A DNA stretch of 64,000 bases from Kalmanozyma brasiliensis GHG001 (taxonomy: Eukaryota > Basidiomycota > Ustilaginomycetes > Ustilaginales): the NCBI RefSeq assembly GCF_000497045.1, contig NW_015961954.1:248001-312000 (forward strand). The letters run 5' to 3'. The notes under the pieces were generated by a model. That model had not been told where the DNA came from and did not search any database. It was given only the letters and a program-made list of their open reading frames with translations. The translations under genes were made by a program, and so were the position numbers. Shown in pieces: positions 8,699 through 20,441 of the stretch (positions are counted from its first letter, which is position 1; every line of letters starts with the position of its first letter).

Positions 8699-9379
8699 AT
8701 GTCATCTCAGTACACTCTTTACTCGCACCGTGGCCCCGGCCCCAACCCGCTCAAGGCGGCCGTGCTGATGGAGAACCTCGGCATCTCGTACGACGTCGTC
8801 CCGCTCGACTTTGGTGACGATGCGGAGAAGGGAGTTAAGGGAGCCAAGTTCCTCAAGATCAACCCCAACGGACGCGTCCCCTGCCTCGTCTCTAACGAGA
8901 GCGATGGCTTCAGCGTCTGGGAGAGCGGCGCGATCCTCTACTACCTCTGCGACAAGCACGACAAGGAGGGCAAGTTCCTCGGCAAGACGCCTGAGGAGCG
9001 CGCCATCGTCATGCAGTGGCTCACCCACCAGCTCTCGGGTCTCGGTCCCGTACAGGGCAACGTCAACTACCTCCACCACTACTGGGAGGGCACCTATGGC
9101 GAGAAGCCCCAGAAGAGCGCATTCACCAGATTCGAGGGTGAGACCGCTCGTCTGTACCAGATCCTCGAGGAGCAGCTCAAGAAGCAGCAGCAGCGTGGAT
9201 CCCAGTTCATCGCCCTCGACCGACCTACAATCGCCGACTACGCCTTCTGGTCCTGGACCCGCATCGCCGGCTTCGGCAACATCGACCTCAGCCCTTACCC
9301 GGCCGTGCAGAAGTGGAACGACACCCTCGAGAACGACGCCAAATCCCAGGCCGCCATCAAGAAGCTTCCCATCAAGTAG
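8699..9379 (+). CDS. Glutathione S-transferase, Ure2p-like
   Basis: This 226-residue single-exon protein has a thioredoxin-like N-terminal domain starting TLYSHRGPGPNPLKAAVLMENLGI. The glutathione-contact motifs follow: INPNGRVPCLV at about 59-69 (cis-Pro) and WESGAILYYL at about 80-89. The all-alpha C-terminal domain contains QLSGLGPVQGNVNYLHHYW and the N-capping segment RPTIADYAFW. This arrangement is typical of fungal Ure2p-like GSTs that conjugate or reduce electrophiles and peroxides in the cytosol. There is no Gln/Asn-rich prion extension, so it is an enzyme type and not a Ure2 nitrogen regulator. The ATG is preceded by a TATA-like element. It neighbours a MAPEG gene and a decayed GST fragment. 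The natural substrate is unknown. Confidence 0.95.
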   Translation: MSSQYTLYSHRGPGPNPLKAAVLMENLGISYDVVPLDFGDDAEKGVKGAKFLKINPNGRVPCLVSNESDGFSVWESGAILYYLCDKHDKEGKFLGKTPEERAIVMQWLTHQLSGLGPVQGNVNYLHHYWEGTYGEKPQKSAFTRFEGETARLYQILEEQLKKQQQRGSQFIALDRPTIADYAFWSWTRIAGFGNIDLSPYPAVQKWNDTLENDAKSQAAIKKLPIK

Positions 9380-10722
9380 AGTGCTCGTTGCGTAGCTGTA
9401 GCTCGCTCGGGCAGAAATCAAAGCATGCTCCTTCTGATGCTGTACTAGGAAGCGTGGTCCAACCACCTGCAGGCTGCGGAGAGTTTAGGCCGATGCGAGA
9501 ATTTTCATATCATTCGAGCGCATGGACATTCGTGAATCTTTTGAGGATAGGAGGACTGAGTGCCCCGAAAGGAATTGATGCTTGTGGACCTGATGACCAT
9601 TGCCGGCGAGCTCGTGACTTTCAACGATGGCAGTGTAGGAGCGATGTTAGGCTCGACGCCATATGGATCCATGTTAAACTGGGGATGACACGAGAGAACT
9701 CTGCCATCTGTTCTATGCTTTCACCGAGCCTGAGAGCCTCTCGGTTCAACCGATATGATAGGCCGGGACCTGGCGTCCATGGGAGCTCTCAGGAAGACCT
9801 CATCGGGCGAATGCAGATCGAGATGATCCTGTCAGACGATCCATCTGATGCTGTAAACATATAAGACGCGAGCTCCACACGAGGTGTCGCTGAGTCACGC
9901 GCCCCCAGCTCGACATGGCGAAATTTGACAAGCTTCTTGACGTGTATGATGTGGTCAGCTGGGCGTCACCCTTCGCATGGTCAAAGCAGCGGTTCAAGAG
10001 CCTCCGATTGTGTGTTGAGCCCGGTGAATGATTGCGCCGGGCGGGCGCGAAGAAACACGCTTCCGTAACACACCGTAGCCGAGGTCGAAGATCGGCTTTG
10101 CTAAGCCTGTCAGGGTCCATCTTCTGAGACGCATCAACGACGTAGGTCTATACACCGGTACATGATGCGCTCGAAGGTTGGTCTGACGTCTACCTGGCCG
10201 TGGTGCTTCAGACTCGGCTGCTGAACCCCCATCTGACCGGCAGCAGCTGCATTGACAGGTGCGTCACGTCAACATCTCGCATCGCGTAGAGTGCCGTGAC
10301 GTTGTCTCGTGGTTTGATGGCCGTCTGCCTCGTTCTCACCTGCTCGGCCGCCTACAATGTTGCGTTCGGTGAGGTCTGAGCATGAGTCAACATTCCGCCC
10401 TGCTGCTGGACAGCGTGCTTTTGCGCCAGCTCGTCTGACAGCGAGGATGGTGCAGGGTACCTGATCCTCAATGACGATGTTAACCCTCGCCTCCTGTGGA
10501 GGCTCGATGATCTACACAAGTGCCTGTTACGACCCTGCCCACGCACTTCTCCGTTGGCTTTACAGCCCTCATTTGCTGTACGCTCAGCCTCGCTACCCCC
10601 TCTGACATGCGGAGTCTCAACGTCTATAAGTACCCTCCCGAACCCTGATCATCATCTCCATCCCTCCTCTCACAACGAACCACTTCCCACCCACAACACA
10701 AACCTCTTAAACTCATCTCACC
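9380..10722. other. Intergenic region downstream of the GST gene
   Basis: About 1.3 kb show only short frames without recognisable domains. The right end contains the promoter of the small acidic-protein gene. No repeat or RNA gene was seen. Confidence 0.4.
10625..10630 (+). promoter_or_regulatory. TATA-like element of the small acidic-protein gene
   Basis: TATAAG occurs 92 bases upstream of the ATG at 10723 and is followed by a strongly pyrimidine-rich leader ending in CTCATCTCACC just before the ATG. The layout resembles that of the small gene at 37605 and suggests a strong core promoter; no experimental evidence is available. Confidence 0.5.
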
Positions 10723-11082
10723 ATGTCTGCCCAGGAAGAGAACATCCCCGTCCAGGACGAGTCGGTCCAGGAGTCCAACGTCGATGCCCAGGCTGAGGAC
10801 GAGGTGGTCTCGAGCGGTTCCGAGCAGAAGCAGCTCAACGCCGAGGCTTCCGAGCTCGACGAGTCGAACATCATCGACGATTCGCCCGGTGTCTCGACGC
10901 GCGGCGCCAAGGTCGACGCTCTCAAGCAGGTAAGCATCCACCCTTGACCCGTTGTGATTTTACGACTGTCCGTTCACGAGCTGATACCCTTTGCTGGCTT
11001 TGTGCTCTTCTTCTAACGTTTGTAGGAGCGCGAGATCGACCAGGCCGTCGGCGCTGCCGAGGAGGCTGACGAGCAGGCTTAG
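10723..11082 (+). CDS. Small acidic protein of unknown function, two exons
   Basis: Exon 1 (10723-10929) and exon 2 (11026-11082) join across a 96-bp intron (donor GTAAGC, acceptor TAG) to give 87 residues. The protein starts MSAQEENIPVQDESVQES, is rich in Glu, Asp, Gln and Ser, and contains one conserved-looking Gly/Arg patch (SPGVSTRGAKVDALKQ) before the C terminus EREIDQAVGAAEEADEQA. It has no Cys, signal peptide or membrane segment and should be soluble and largely disordered. I do not recognise a family. The coding call rests on the clean phase-0 splice, codon use and a TATA-driven pyrimidine-rich leader. It could be a small stress or chaperone-like hydrophilic protein, but nothing in the sequence proves that. 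Confidence 0.75.
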
Positions 11083-11417
11083 ACCTCTCCGATCGACATG
11101 TCGGAGCTCTAATATAAGATACCATCTCTATACCTCCGAAAGCGTGTGCGTGTCCTGAGCCTGTCTTCCCAATCTGTATCTGCTTGTGTCGGGGAATGTC
11201 GTTGAAACTTTGTAGCAACGCATGTCCGTGTCACTGCAAGATTGCCAGCGCTTTGCACCCGATGACAAGCAAGAGCTGCTGGTCGATGTCGATGCCGATC
11301 AATCGGATAAAGTCAAGCATGTTGCGCGAAGCTGAATCTGTGAAATGTGTTGCATTGTGTGCATGCAGTGTTGCACGCTGAACAGATAAGGGATTCTTTG
11401 TCAAGTCGGCATAGTGT
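11083..11417. other. 3' intergenic region between convergent genes
   Basis: About 335 bases separate the stop codons of the small acidic-protein gene and COX4. I see no gene or repeat; it should hold both 3' untranslated regions. Confidence 0.4.
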
Positions 11418-11961
11418 TTAATGGTGGCCAGCGTGCTCGTCGCCCTCGAACTCCATCTGGTAGACTATTGTCGATGAAAAGCAAACGATCAAAAGGATCA
11501 GCAAACATGGACCGAGACGCTGCAAATCCGTTGAGTTGGCACTTACCACTGCCACACTCGGGGCATCGGTGGTGCTTGAGCTGGTTGTTGAGGTGGAGGT
11601 AGATGGTGTCGTGCGAGTCGGCGGGGTAGCCAGTGCAGCCGACGATGCGGCTGGGCCAGAAGCTCTGGATCTTGATGGGGTTGTCCGTGGTGCCGAGGTG
11701 GGTCATCTGGAGCGGCTCCATGTCGAACACGTCGACGCCCTTGAGCTTGCCGAGCAGCTCGAAGCGCTCGAGACCGGTAGCCTGCTGCTCGTCGGTGGGC
11801 ATCTCTCCATCCTTGGCACCCTCACCCTGGATGACGGGTGGGCCAGCAGCAGAGCGGAGCGCTGACGAGGCAAAGAGTCGCGAGGCGGACGAGACGGGCG
11901 TGGGAGCCACGCGCAGAGCAGCAGGTGCGCGGGCGACGAAACGGCGTGCAGCGAAGAGCAT
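11418..11961 (-). CDS. COX4: Cytochrome c oxidase subunit 4 (mammalian Vb type), two exons
   Basis: Exon 1 (11961-11547, complement) and exon 2 (11464-11418) join across an 82-bp intron with donor GTAAGT and acceptor TAG, giving 153 residues. The N terminus MLFAARRFVARAPAALRVAP is an Arg-rich amphipathic mitochondrial presequence. The mature part has ERFELLGKLKGVDVFDMEPL, RIVGCTGYPADSHDT and the zinc-binding HHRCPECGS. The splice restores CPECGSVYQMEFEG, the expected C-terminal end of the family. This nuclear-encoded subunit binds zinc on the matrix side of respiratory complex IV and is needed for assembly. Length agrees with yeast COX4 (about 155). The gene is divergent from the acyl-CoA synthetase. 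Confidence 0.95.
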
Positions 11962-12571
11962 GTCGAATATGAAGCTGGGGTAGGTGATGCAATGCGGTGT
12001 GGTGAGACGAAGGAAGGGACGATAAAAAGTGAGATGTCGACCAACACGCAAGCAGATACCGCCCCGATACGCTCTCGTTGCTCTTTCTCTGAGCTTGCCC
12101 TCGATCTTCCGAATTGCGGAACTGCCTCTTTCAAACTTGGCATTCTCGCGCGAATCAGCTCTTCGGGTCCGACTACTCTGTGTTTTTCTGAGCAATTGCT
12201 TCAAAATCAGGATGTAACATTCCACATCTCACGAAAAATCAGCTCCGCTTTTGCCGGTGTTTCTTTACCCCGCACTCAGGTTTAGCCGACGTTGAGGTGG
12301 TCAGGGCGCCGGCTATTTCGACTCGAGCTTGCTTCGTGGAGAAGAAGCCTCGGCTTCATGGTGTATGCAAGTGTTGACCCGACCGGAAGCCAAGAGCGGA
12401 CCGCTGTGGACAAGAGCAAGTGAACCCTATCTTCGGCTCGAAGCTCGCCGAAGCCACCGAGGCTGGTGTATATCATCGAGGTTCGCACCACCTCGTACCC
12501 ACCCTCGCAATCAACTGCTCCGTCTGGGTAGCACCTATCCGAACCCCTACCTCACCTCGACGCTCTCCAGC
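11962..12571. other. Divergent promoter region of COX4 and the acyl-CoA synthetase
   Basis: About 610 bases lie between two outward-facing starts, both for proteins with mitochondrial-type presequences. Longer frames run into it from both sides, but the presequences begin at the inner ATGs. No RNA gene or repeat was seen. Confidence 0.45.
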
Positions 12572-15511
12572 ATGCACAAGCGATGGAATCTGACGGCATC
12601 CGCCCTGTCGGCAGCCTCCGACAGCTTTCGATCCTCAACTCGAGGCCAGGCACGCCTGGCATCGACACTGCAGTCCACCTACAAGCTGTACCCGACCAAG
12701 AAGGACTCGAACGGAGCATTGCTATCACGAGTTTCCGGACCAACAGACAAGCCGCTCTGCCAGCTTTCGCTCGGCCAGTTCTGGGAGGAAGCGGTTGCCA
12801 AGTATGCAGATCGTCCGGCCTTGATATCCAAGCATGAGCCTGCACATCAACATGGCCGCACCGGCTCAGACTCGGATGATTGCATTCGCTGGTCGTACGG
12901 TGCAATGAACGAGCACGTACAAAGCCTGGTTGCTGGTCTGCTCGAGCTGGGAGTGCGAAAAGGAGACCGCGTAGCAGTCCTCATGATGTAAGTGTCAACG
13001 TGACGCGTGGTCGCGCTCAGAGACGAGTGACTGACTGAACTGCCCTTCCTCTTCGACAATAGGAATTGCTCTGCCTATGGAGCTCTACAATGGGCTTGCG
13101 CCGAGGTCGGAGCCGTGCTGGTGACGTTGAACCCTGCCTACAGCACCTCGGAACTTCGGCGGGCCATCAACCTGGTCGAGGCCACCACGCTGTTCATCGT
13201 CCCGTCTTTGCGCGGAACCAACTACCTTGACTCCATCCTGGAGCTTCTCCCCTCCCTCACGAGCTCGACCAGCAGCTCTGGAGATCGAACCATGCTGCAA
13301 GACGAATCACTGCCCAGCTTGAAGCGCGTCGTGCTAGTGGACAACCTTGACAACAGGCCGAGACACTGGGAGAGCAACAGCGTCCTGGCGCAACAGGGCA
13401 AGTCGTTCGCTGATGCCATGTCTGCGCTGCACAACCGAGCTATCGACTATCGCGATCTCCTCGTCTCTGCAAAGTCTGCTACATCAAAGCCTGAAGTGCT
13501 CAACACGGACGTCATCAACCTGCAGCTCACTTCGGGGACCACCGGCATGCCCAAGGCGGTCGCGCTTACCTCCAAAAACCTGTTGAACAACGGGATAGCG
13601 ATCGGTGATAATCTCCGATTCACGGAAGCAGATAGGCTGTGCAACATTCCACCGCTGTTCCGTGAGTGTGCTGTGCATCTACTCATCTCACGATTGAGCG
13701 TCCGAGCCAACTGACGAATCCCTCTTCTTGCTCACAGACTGCTTTGGGTTGGTTCTTGGCAATCTTGCTGCATGGACTCATGGAGCTTCGATCGTCTACG
13801 CGGCCGAGGGCTTCGACCCATTAAGATCTCTGCGAGCCGTATCGGAAGAGCGCTGCACGGCGATGCATGGCGTGCCAACACACTTCATCGCGGAGCTCGA
13901 CCTCCTCGACTCGGCGAGAGATCACCAACGGGATCCAGAGCGGTATCCATTGCCCACAGGAATGCTGCCTGGCGAGACGTTCGACTTTTCTTCCCTGCGC
14001 ACCGGTCTCACGAGGTAAGTGACGTTGCTGCGCTTGATACGTGACTCGATCGACTGACAAGGTTTGGGCGACGCTCGTTTTGGTTCGACCAGCGGCTCAA
14101 CCGTGCCCATTGCCCTGATGCAAGCTCTGGTGGACCCAGACCTGATGCACTTGGGGTCGCAAACCGTGGTGTACGGCATGACCGAGACCAGCCCGGTAAC
14201 GTTTGGATGCGACGTCGATGCACCGATCGTGAGAAGATGCGAAACCGTCGGACGAGTATATCCGCACGTGCATGCAAAGATTGTCTCGCCTGACGATCCC
14301 ACGGGCCAGCCGCTGCCCGTGGGTCAACCCGGAGAACTCTGCGTAAGTTGCTCGGCTGAGAGGTGCAGATGAAACGCGAGAAGCTGACAACAACCTTCCT
14401 GCTACACCTCATTCCGCGCCGAAATGTAACCGACGCTCGACAACAGACTGCAGGCTATGTGGTAATGGAAGGGTACTGGAAGGATCCGAAAAGGACCGAC
14501 GAAGCGATGGAGCGACATCCAGATGAGCCCGACATTGTGTGGATGCGAACTGGCGACATCGGTATCATGGACGAGGAGGGCTACGTGCGCATCGTCGGTC
14601 GATCGAAAGACGTGATCATCCGTGGCGGTAAGTATGGGCCTATTCGAAGCATTTTCCGCTGGCTGCGCTTTCGACTGACCTGGACTGCTTTCCTCCTGTC
14701 TGCCTTGCCACCTCCCACACACAAGGCGAGAATCTCTTTCCACCAAACATCGAGAAGTAAGTTCAGCCTCCAAGTAGCCAACAAACAGACCGGACCGCTG
14801 TCCGCTGCAAGATAAGAGGTCGGCGCAACAATCCTTGCTGCTCGGAATCTTTCACTGACACTTCCGTTACTGACGTCGACTATTTCCCGCGCACAGCTGT
14901 ATTGACCGCATCGAGGGCATTGCGACGAACGCCGTCATTGCTGTGCCAGACGACAAGTATGGGGAGGTGGGTTTTCTGAACAAGTCGTGTCATTGATCGA
15001 TCAGATCGCTAACGCTTCTGTCATCTTGCTTGATTTGGCAGGCTGTTGGCGTCTTTGTGGCGCGGTCACACGCAGAGGCTCATGTCACACCGGCAGACAT
15101 TCGTGCTTACGTCAAGAAGCACGTTGGCGGACAGAGCGCTCCTGCTTGGATTTGGTTCCTTGGCGAGCAAGGTGTTCCCGCCGAGTTCCCTAAGACGGCG
15201 TCGGGCAAGATTCAAAAGGTGCGTGGTCTAGTCACAATGTGACTTTAGAGAGGGAAGGCGTCGTGACATTGGAGCTGACTTTGCGCTTTCCTTCGCTTTC
15301 TCTTCGGTTCATCATCTTACTTGCAAACCTTCTTGCTTTGCCGCTAATCCTAACTTTAACGTTCCCATCGGGAATCTCTTCCCCTCTCCCCAATCGGAAC
15401 GGCACAATCGCATGCATCCCGCCACTCATCGCGCTTCGCACACAGGTCATCCTCCGCGACTGGGCTAAAGATCTGGCGGCAAAGGGCCAAGGCAAAGTCG
15501 ACAAGGCTTAG
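12572..15511 (+). CDS. Acyl-CoA synthetase (AMP-binding), probably mitochondrial, nine exons
   Basis: Nine exons (12572-12987, 13063-13661, 13738-14014, 14093-14342, 14447-14627, 14726-14756, 14897-14966, 15042-15218, 15446-15511) give 688 residues in frame. The N terminus MHKRWNLTASALSAASDSFR, with the following Ser/Arg-rich part, looks like a mitochondrial presequence. Adenylation-domain motifs follow: LQLTSGTTGMPKAVALT (AMP/ATP-binding P-loop), VVYGMTETSPVTFG, then WMRTGDIGIMDEEGYVRIVGR and, after splicing, IIRGGENLFPPNIE. PKTASGKIQK near the C terminus holds the catalytic Lys. Such enzymes activate a carboxylic acid to its CoA ester through an acyl-AMP. The pattern is closest to medium-chain ACSF2-type ligases; substrate is not readable. 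No PTS1 is present (ends VDKA). The last intron (227 bp) is the longest. Confidence 0.9.
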
Positions 15512-16267
15512 ATTTGGCCGCCTGTTAGCCCATCTCGGCTTTCTGTACCACTTATCGTCGATGAATGATAGGCTTTGTCCATGCACGGCTCCATGCAGCA
15601 ACACCCGCTCCCTTTGGCAAGTCTGCGTCCACCAGATGTAGGTCAACAGCCGCCTCTCTTCATGATCGCACCTCGTCTCCTCACACAGGGCCATCATTCC
15701 GTCGGCCATATCGGCATCAACCACTGGATTGAGTTCCCCATGCACCTTCGAGCCCACTTCATCTCGACTCGCCCATTGTCATCGACATTTGCGACGCTCA
15801 GCTTCTGCTTCTCACCTGCCACATCTGGCAACATCCCTCGTCTCATCAGGCTCCAAAGCAGCGGCGCGACGTCCGCACCGTTTTGGAAAGGATTGTGCAC
15901 GGACTTGCATAGTACCAGATTTCTTTGGCGATCCACGTTCCGCTCCTTTGGGTTTGTCTGTTGGCGCGCGAGGCTTCATTCGGCCATGCCTGCATTCGCT
16001 GTCGCCCTGTTACCCTTGGCGGACACGAAGACTATCTTCGTCAGCGCATGTCTCCACACTCGAGCTACTCGTGAGTCTGCAGAGCGCTCCGACCCCTCAT
16101 CACACCATCCTACTCGCCCTTGGGCAACCCGCGCTTGCCCTTCTTCCCGCTCCCTACCTACCACCTCCGAAAGACAAAGGGACAGATCCTTCCACGCTCA
16201 AGAGCTTCTCCGCAAACCTCAGCGCACCTTCTTCGTCGAATTCTTCGGCACACACCACTGACCCACC
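15512..16267. other. Intergenic region upstream of the 12-exon regulator
   Basis: About 750 C-rich bases contain only short overlapping frames; this is probably the leader and promoter of the transcription factor that starts at 16268. Additional non-coding 5' exons cannot be excluded. Confidence 0.4.
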
Positions 16268-19200
16268 ATGCCGGACACGAAGCCGTCAGCTACCGAGGCA
16301 AGACGTTCGTGCAAATTTTGGTACGACCGGGGAAATGGCTCGACCATCACGTCATCGCAGGCGACGCGTACTGACCGCACGGCCCGTTTGTCTGTCCCGC
16401 ACCTCACTGGCAGTCGCGGAAGAAAGATGAAGTATGTTCGACGATCATGGCTTGTCATTCCCCTTCTCTACGATAACGCCGTTCGACTGACCTATCCCTC
16501 CCGGCCATCGCTCATCTTTCCACCTCAAAGATGTACAGGGGTAAGCATCGACGACATCGTCCGTCAGCTGGGCCTTGGCTAACATCCTCACGACATTCGC
16601 GAAATCGCAGGAAAAGCCATGGTGTCAAACTTGCAAGGAGAGGAACAAGCTTTGTAAGTCAAGGCGAGGCCGCTCTTACTTTCCGTTGCCAGGGCACGTT
16701 GCTCAAGCATTCAACGATTTCGCAAATTGGGTCGTCTCTCGATGCAGGCATCTACGACAACGGTTCATTCGGCGTGAGGCAGCAAGAGGCCGACGCTCTG
16801 CTCGCTCTCCGACGCACCAACAAGCTCCTTCCATTCGCTGGCTCGAGTATCGATGCGACTCTGTATCAAGAGCTCATCGTCCTCTTCGGAGTAAGGATCC
16901 TGTCGCGATAGCGCGAGGCAGGCGACTAGAAGCATGTCTTGCTCACCTTCTTTCCTTCTCATTGATGCTCGGTAGATACAGTGGGACAGCAACTCGGGCT
17001 ACTGGAAGACGGCACGCCTCGCGACAAGTACCGATCCTGCCCACCCACTCGTGAAGATCGATGTGAGTGTCCGGTCAAAGATCGTTGCTCGTACTTGCCA
17101 ACCGAACAGATCCATCACTGACCCTCTCTCCAATTGTCACTGCTGTCTCAGTATCAGCACGGGCTGTCGCAGATCCTCAAAATGACGGTCGATCTACTGG
17201 TGAGTGATCCGTCAGAGGCATCTGAATCATGCCTTCGCGTGCCGTTCGGCTGGACAATTGACATGGCCACCTCGTACATACCGAAACATCAATCGACAGG
17301 TCACCAAATCTTTGCCTTTCGGTCAACGCCTTCGCGTCCCTTCAGCGACAGTATTCTCCCACCAGAACGGCCGGGCCTTCTCGCCTTCTGACAACTTCAA
17401 GACGTAAGCTCACAAACTTTGGACGGATCGGAGCCGTGCGCCTTTCTAATCTTGATGCCTTCCTCCAATACGCGCGGCTGATCATACAGTTATCGATCGC
17501 AACGTCTTTGCGACTATTCAGACAACGACCTGCTCAGACACCGGGAGATCTACGAGCTCGCATTTCATAGCCATCCTTTCTTGTCATTGATCGTGTCCCG
17601 AACAGTAAGCATTCTCCGCCACGCTCAGAAGTTGTCTCTATGGAGCGGAGCTGACCTGAACCAAACCTTCCTGCATTCCTTATTGCGCATGTCGCTCAGA
17701 TCAATATCAGCAAGATTGAAGACAGAATGCTCGACGAATTATGCTACGACTCGATCCTGCTGGCTGGCCTCGATATGAAAGCGGAAACGTCGCCTGCAGC
17801 ACGCGACTCGGGAGTCAGTGCTCACGGGCTGCCGAAGATCAACGATCTCGTCGAAAGGGTGACAAGCGCGCTCTATGGCACGAAGCCGGCAAACGTCAAG
17901 GCATCAGATCTACACACTCACGCGCAGTGCCTGATGATTCTAGCGTGGCGCGAGCTCGCTCGCGGTCTCTTCAGGTAAGTCTTGATTCGTGGTTGTGCCA
18001 AATCGGGGCCAGCAAGGAGACTGAGCTGAACCTCAGACACTCGATGCCTCACTTGCCTGCTTGCCTTAACAGACGAGCGACCACCTTTTGGACCATCATC
18101 TGGTGCTTGTTACTTAAAATCCGAGCTCTGAGGGAGCAAGAAGTCGACAGAACGGAATGCTACATCAATGGCGTGGAGATTTCCCTCGTCACCGCAGAGG
18201 AGCTGAACAATATGCAGGCAATCACTCAGCTCGTGCTGCTCTGGCTCGAGCTCAGCCTTGGACCCACTCCCGCGCATGCGTTGACCGTCTCGTTGGATTC
18301 TCAACGTAAAGCCAACGACACATCAACGTCCTGGATTTCCGAGCTCGACAAGAGAAGCGGTAACTTTGCGGCGATACAGGGTTACCGTCGATCGTTTGTG
18401 CTCCTTTGCAGCATCGAGTGCGTGCTTGACAGCTTGACGGAGAGCTGCGACGCGTGGACGAGCTTCAGTGACGGGCGCTCGCTCCAAACGAAGCAACACG
18501 ACGACGCCACGGAGCGAACGGATGCCATTCTGTCACAGGCACGAGTGTCTCAGACGAGCCGCAGAGCGAAAGCGTCATCGAAGGTCATCCCAGGAGCTGC
18601 GCTCATCTCGCTGACAGCGCTGCTGGCATGCTTCCATACCAGGAATGCGTCGGTGGCGTTGCGGCGGCCACCAAGCAAAATGTACGAGCAGTGGATCGCT
18701 AATGTCGTCAAGGCTTGCTCCAGCGTCACTCTACAGCTTCGAGACGCCTTCATCAGCTGCGCATCCACCGACAGTGATGTCACTCGATCGGAAGCGCACG
18801 AGACGGCATGTTGTATCGCGAACGCGACAAGCTATGGAGATAAGCTGAACGCGAACAGCGTGACGCTAACCATGATCGAAGCGGTCGCGCTGACCTTCGA
18901 GCTGCTCCTCTCCCAGGTCGACAGGGGGAGCTTTGCCGGCCCGCCGGGCTTTGCGGACGAAGCTGTGTGGCCGACGGATGACGGATGTGGATGGGCTATC
19001 ACAGAAAAGCTCGGATGTATGCTTGGCATCACGAGCACAATGATGGATTGCCTCGAGAGTGTTCCAACACCAGGCAAGAGGCCTGGCCATGTGCTGAAGC
19101 TCCTTCTCCAACTGCAGGAACGACTGCATAGGCTCGGCGTACAGCCCGACATCTCGTTCGCTTTTGATGTCGATATGCATCAGAGCGCTTTTGACGCTGT

Positions 19201-20441
19201 GCCGAAGGCGCGGCAACTCAAAGGCGAAGGAGGACTCTCTCAGTTCAATCTGCAGGGAGACACATCAGCGCGCTGCTATTCGTTGGCTACTAGCACATTC
19301 GCTCAGACCTCGACATCCGACGCCCAGCCGCAGGCGATGCCGAATACGGTAGACAGCGCTGAACAAGCGCAAGCACAATCTTTCTACCCGACGCCGCCGT
19401 ACAGCGACATAGCACTGCCGCCGCTGCCCCACAGGCCCATCTGGTACGGTCCGGGACCGATGCCAGTCCAGCGTCATGACGCATCAGCATCGGCAAGCTC
19501 GCATCTACGAGGTCCAGCTTCTCAGAGTATATACGCGATTCAAGATCGCTCGGTGGCTCAGCAGCAGAGCACCCATGCATGGGACAGGGCCGGCTACGCT
19601 GCACAGCCGTATTCAGCGACCAGGACAGGTTGCTGTGAAAGCAGATGCACGCCATCGTCTTCCCTGGCCACAGGCCAAGCTGAACCGAGATCGCCATTAC
19701 ACCCATCTCACGCGCCGTACTACAATCCTCCCCTCGCCGCGTCCCATGGCGGCCCACCATGTGAGTATACCTTTAGCCAGATCCCGCTTCTGATAAAAGC
19801 AGAAAGACATCTGACCATGCTTTCGCCTTGACTGACTTGCAGCCGGACATGGCATGCGCAGTTTGCCGTCGTACTCGGACACCGAGCTTCATCTGGTTTC
19901 GGGCGCGAGGATGCGTTCTTACGGAGCACCTGAAGATCAGCGACCTCATTCGCAGCCATCGTCTTCGACCAGTTGCGCTGAAACCTCGGCCGAGGAGCGC
20001 GCTGGTAAGAGGTTCCGCGTCCACTTGGACTTGCACGACGGCTGGTGGACGGCGAGACAGGAGGATAACTTGCACGGGAGCGAGTCTTACGGCAGCAGGC
20101 AGCTGCAGAATCTCAGACAAGCTACGGTGCCAGTATGCTGGGCGATCATGAGGAGGAGGCAACAAGAGGCGGCGAGCCGACGTAGTCAGGACCTACCGGC
20201 TGCAGAGGCGCTGGCATCGATCCAGAGCATGACGTTCCTGACGGACGAGATCGACGCCTCGGGTTGCAGCACGGCAAGCACGACGGGGCGGCCTCACAGT
20301 GGGGGCAGGATCACGGATCTCACCATCGTGTCTTCGAGCTCTTTGCCCAATGAAGAGAAGGATGAAATGAAGGAGACCAGCGATGAGGAAGGAGACGACG
20401 AGAACAGCGACGACGAGGACGAAGACGACGACGACGAGTAG
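16268..20441 (+). CDS. Zn2Cys6 transcription factor, 12 exons including two microexons
   Basis: Exons are 16268-16320, 16414-16431, 16531-16540, 16611-16653, 16748-16890, 16976-17062, 17152-17199, 17300-17403, 17490-17604, 17700-17974, 18073-19760 and 19843-20441, giving 1060 residues. Splicing exons 1-5 builds a perfect binuclear zinc cluster: CKFCRGRKMKC, TGEKPW, CQTCKERNKLC (C-x2-C-x6-C-x6-C-x2-C-x6-C) at residues 16-42. None of these cluster halves exists in unspliced sequence. The large middle region, residues ~210-770, is helical and typical of fungal-specific regulators. The C terminus is disordered and ends in a strongly acidic Asp/Glu tail that may activate transcription. The targets are unknown. 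All introns are 70-100 bp with GTRNGN-type donors. The acidic tail and spliced zinc cluster make the class call firm; single exon borders may be off by a few bases. Confidence 0.85.

Noticed and set aside
8699..9379. Ure2 nitrogen-regulator identity for the GST
   Set aside because: There is no Gln/Asn-rich prion extension and the protein has full enzyme length and motifs.
12572..15511. Peroxisomal targeting of the acyl-CoA synthetase
   Set aside because: The C terminus is VDKA with no PTS1, the sequence after the stop has no PTS1 before the next stop, and the N terminus looks mitochondrial.
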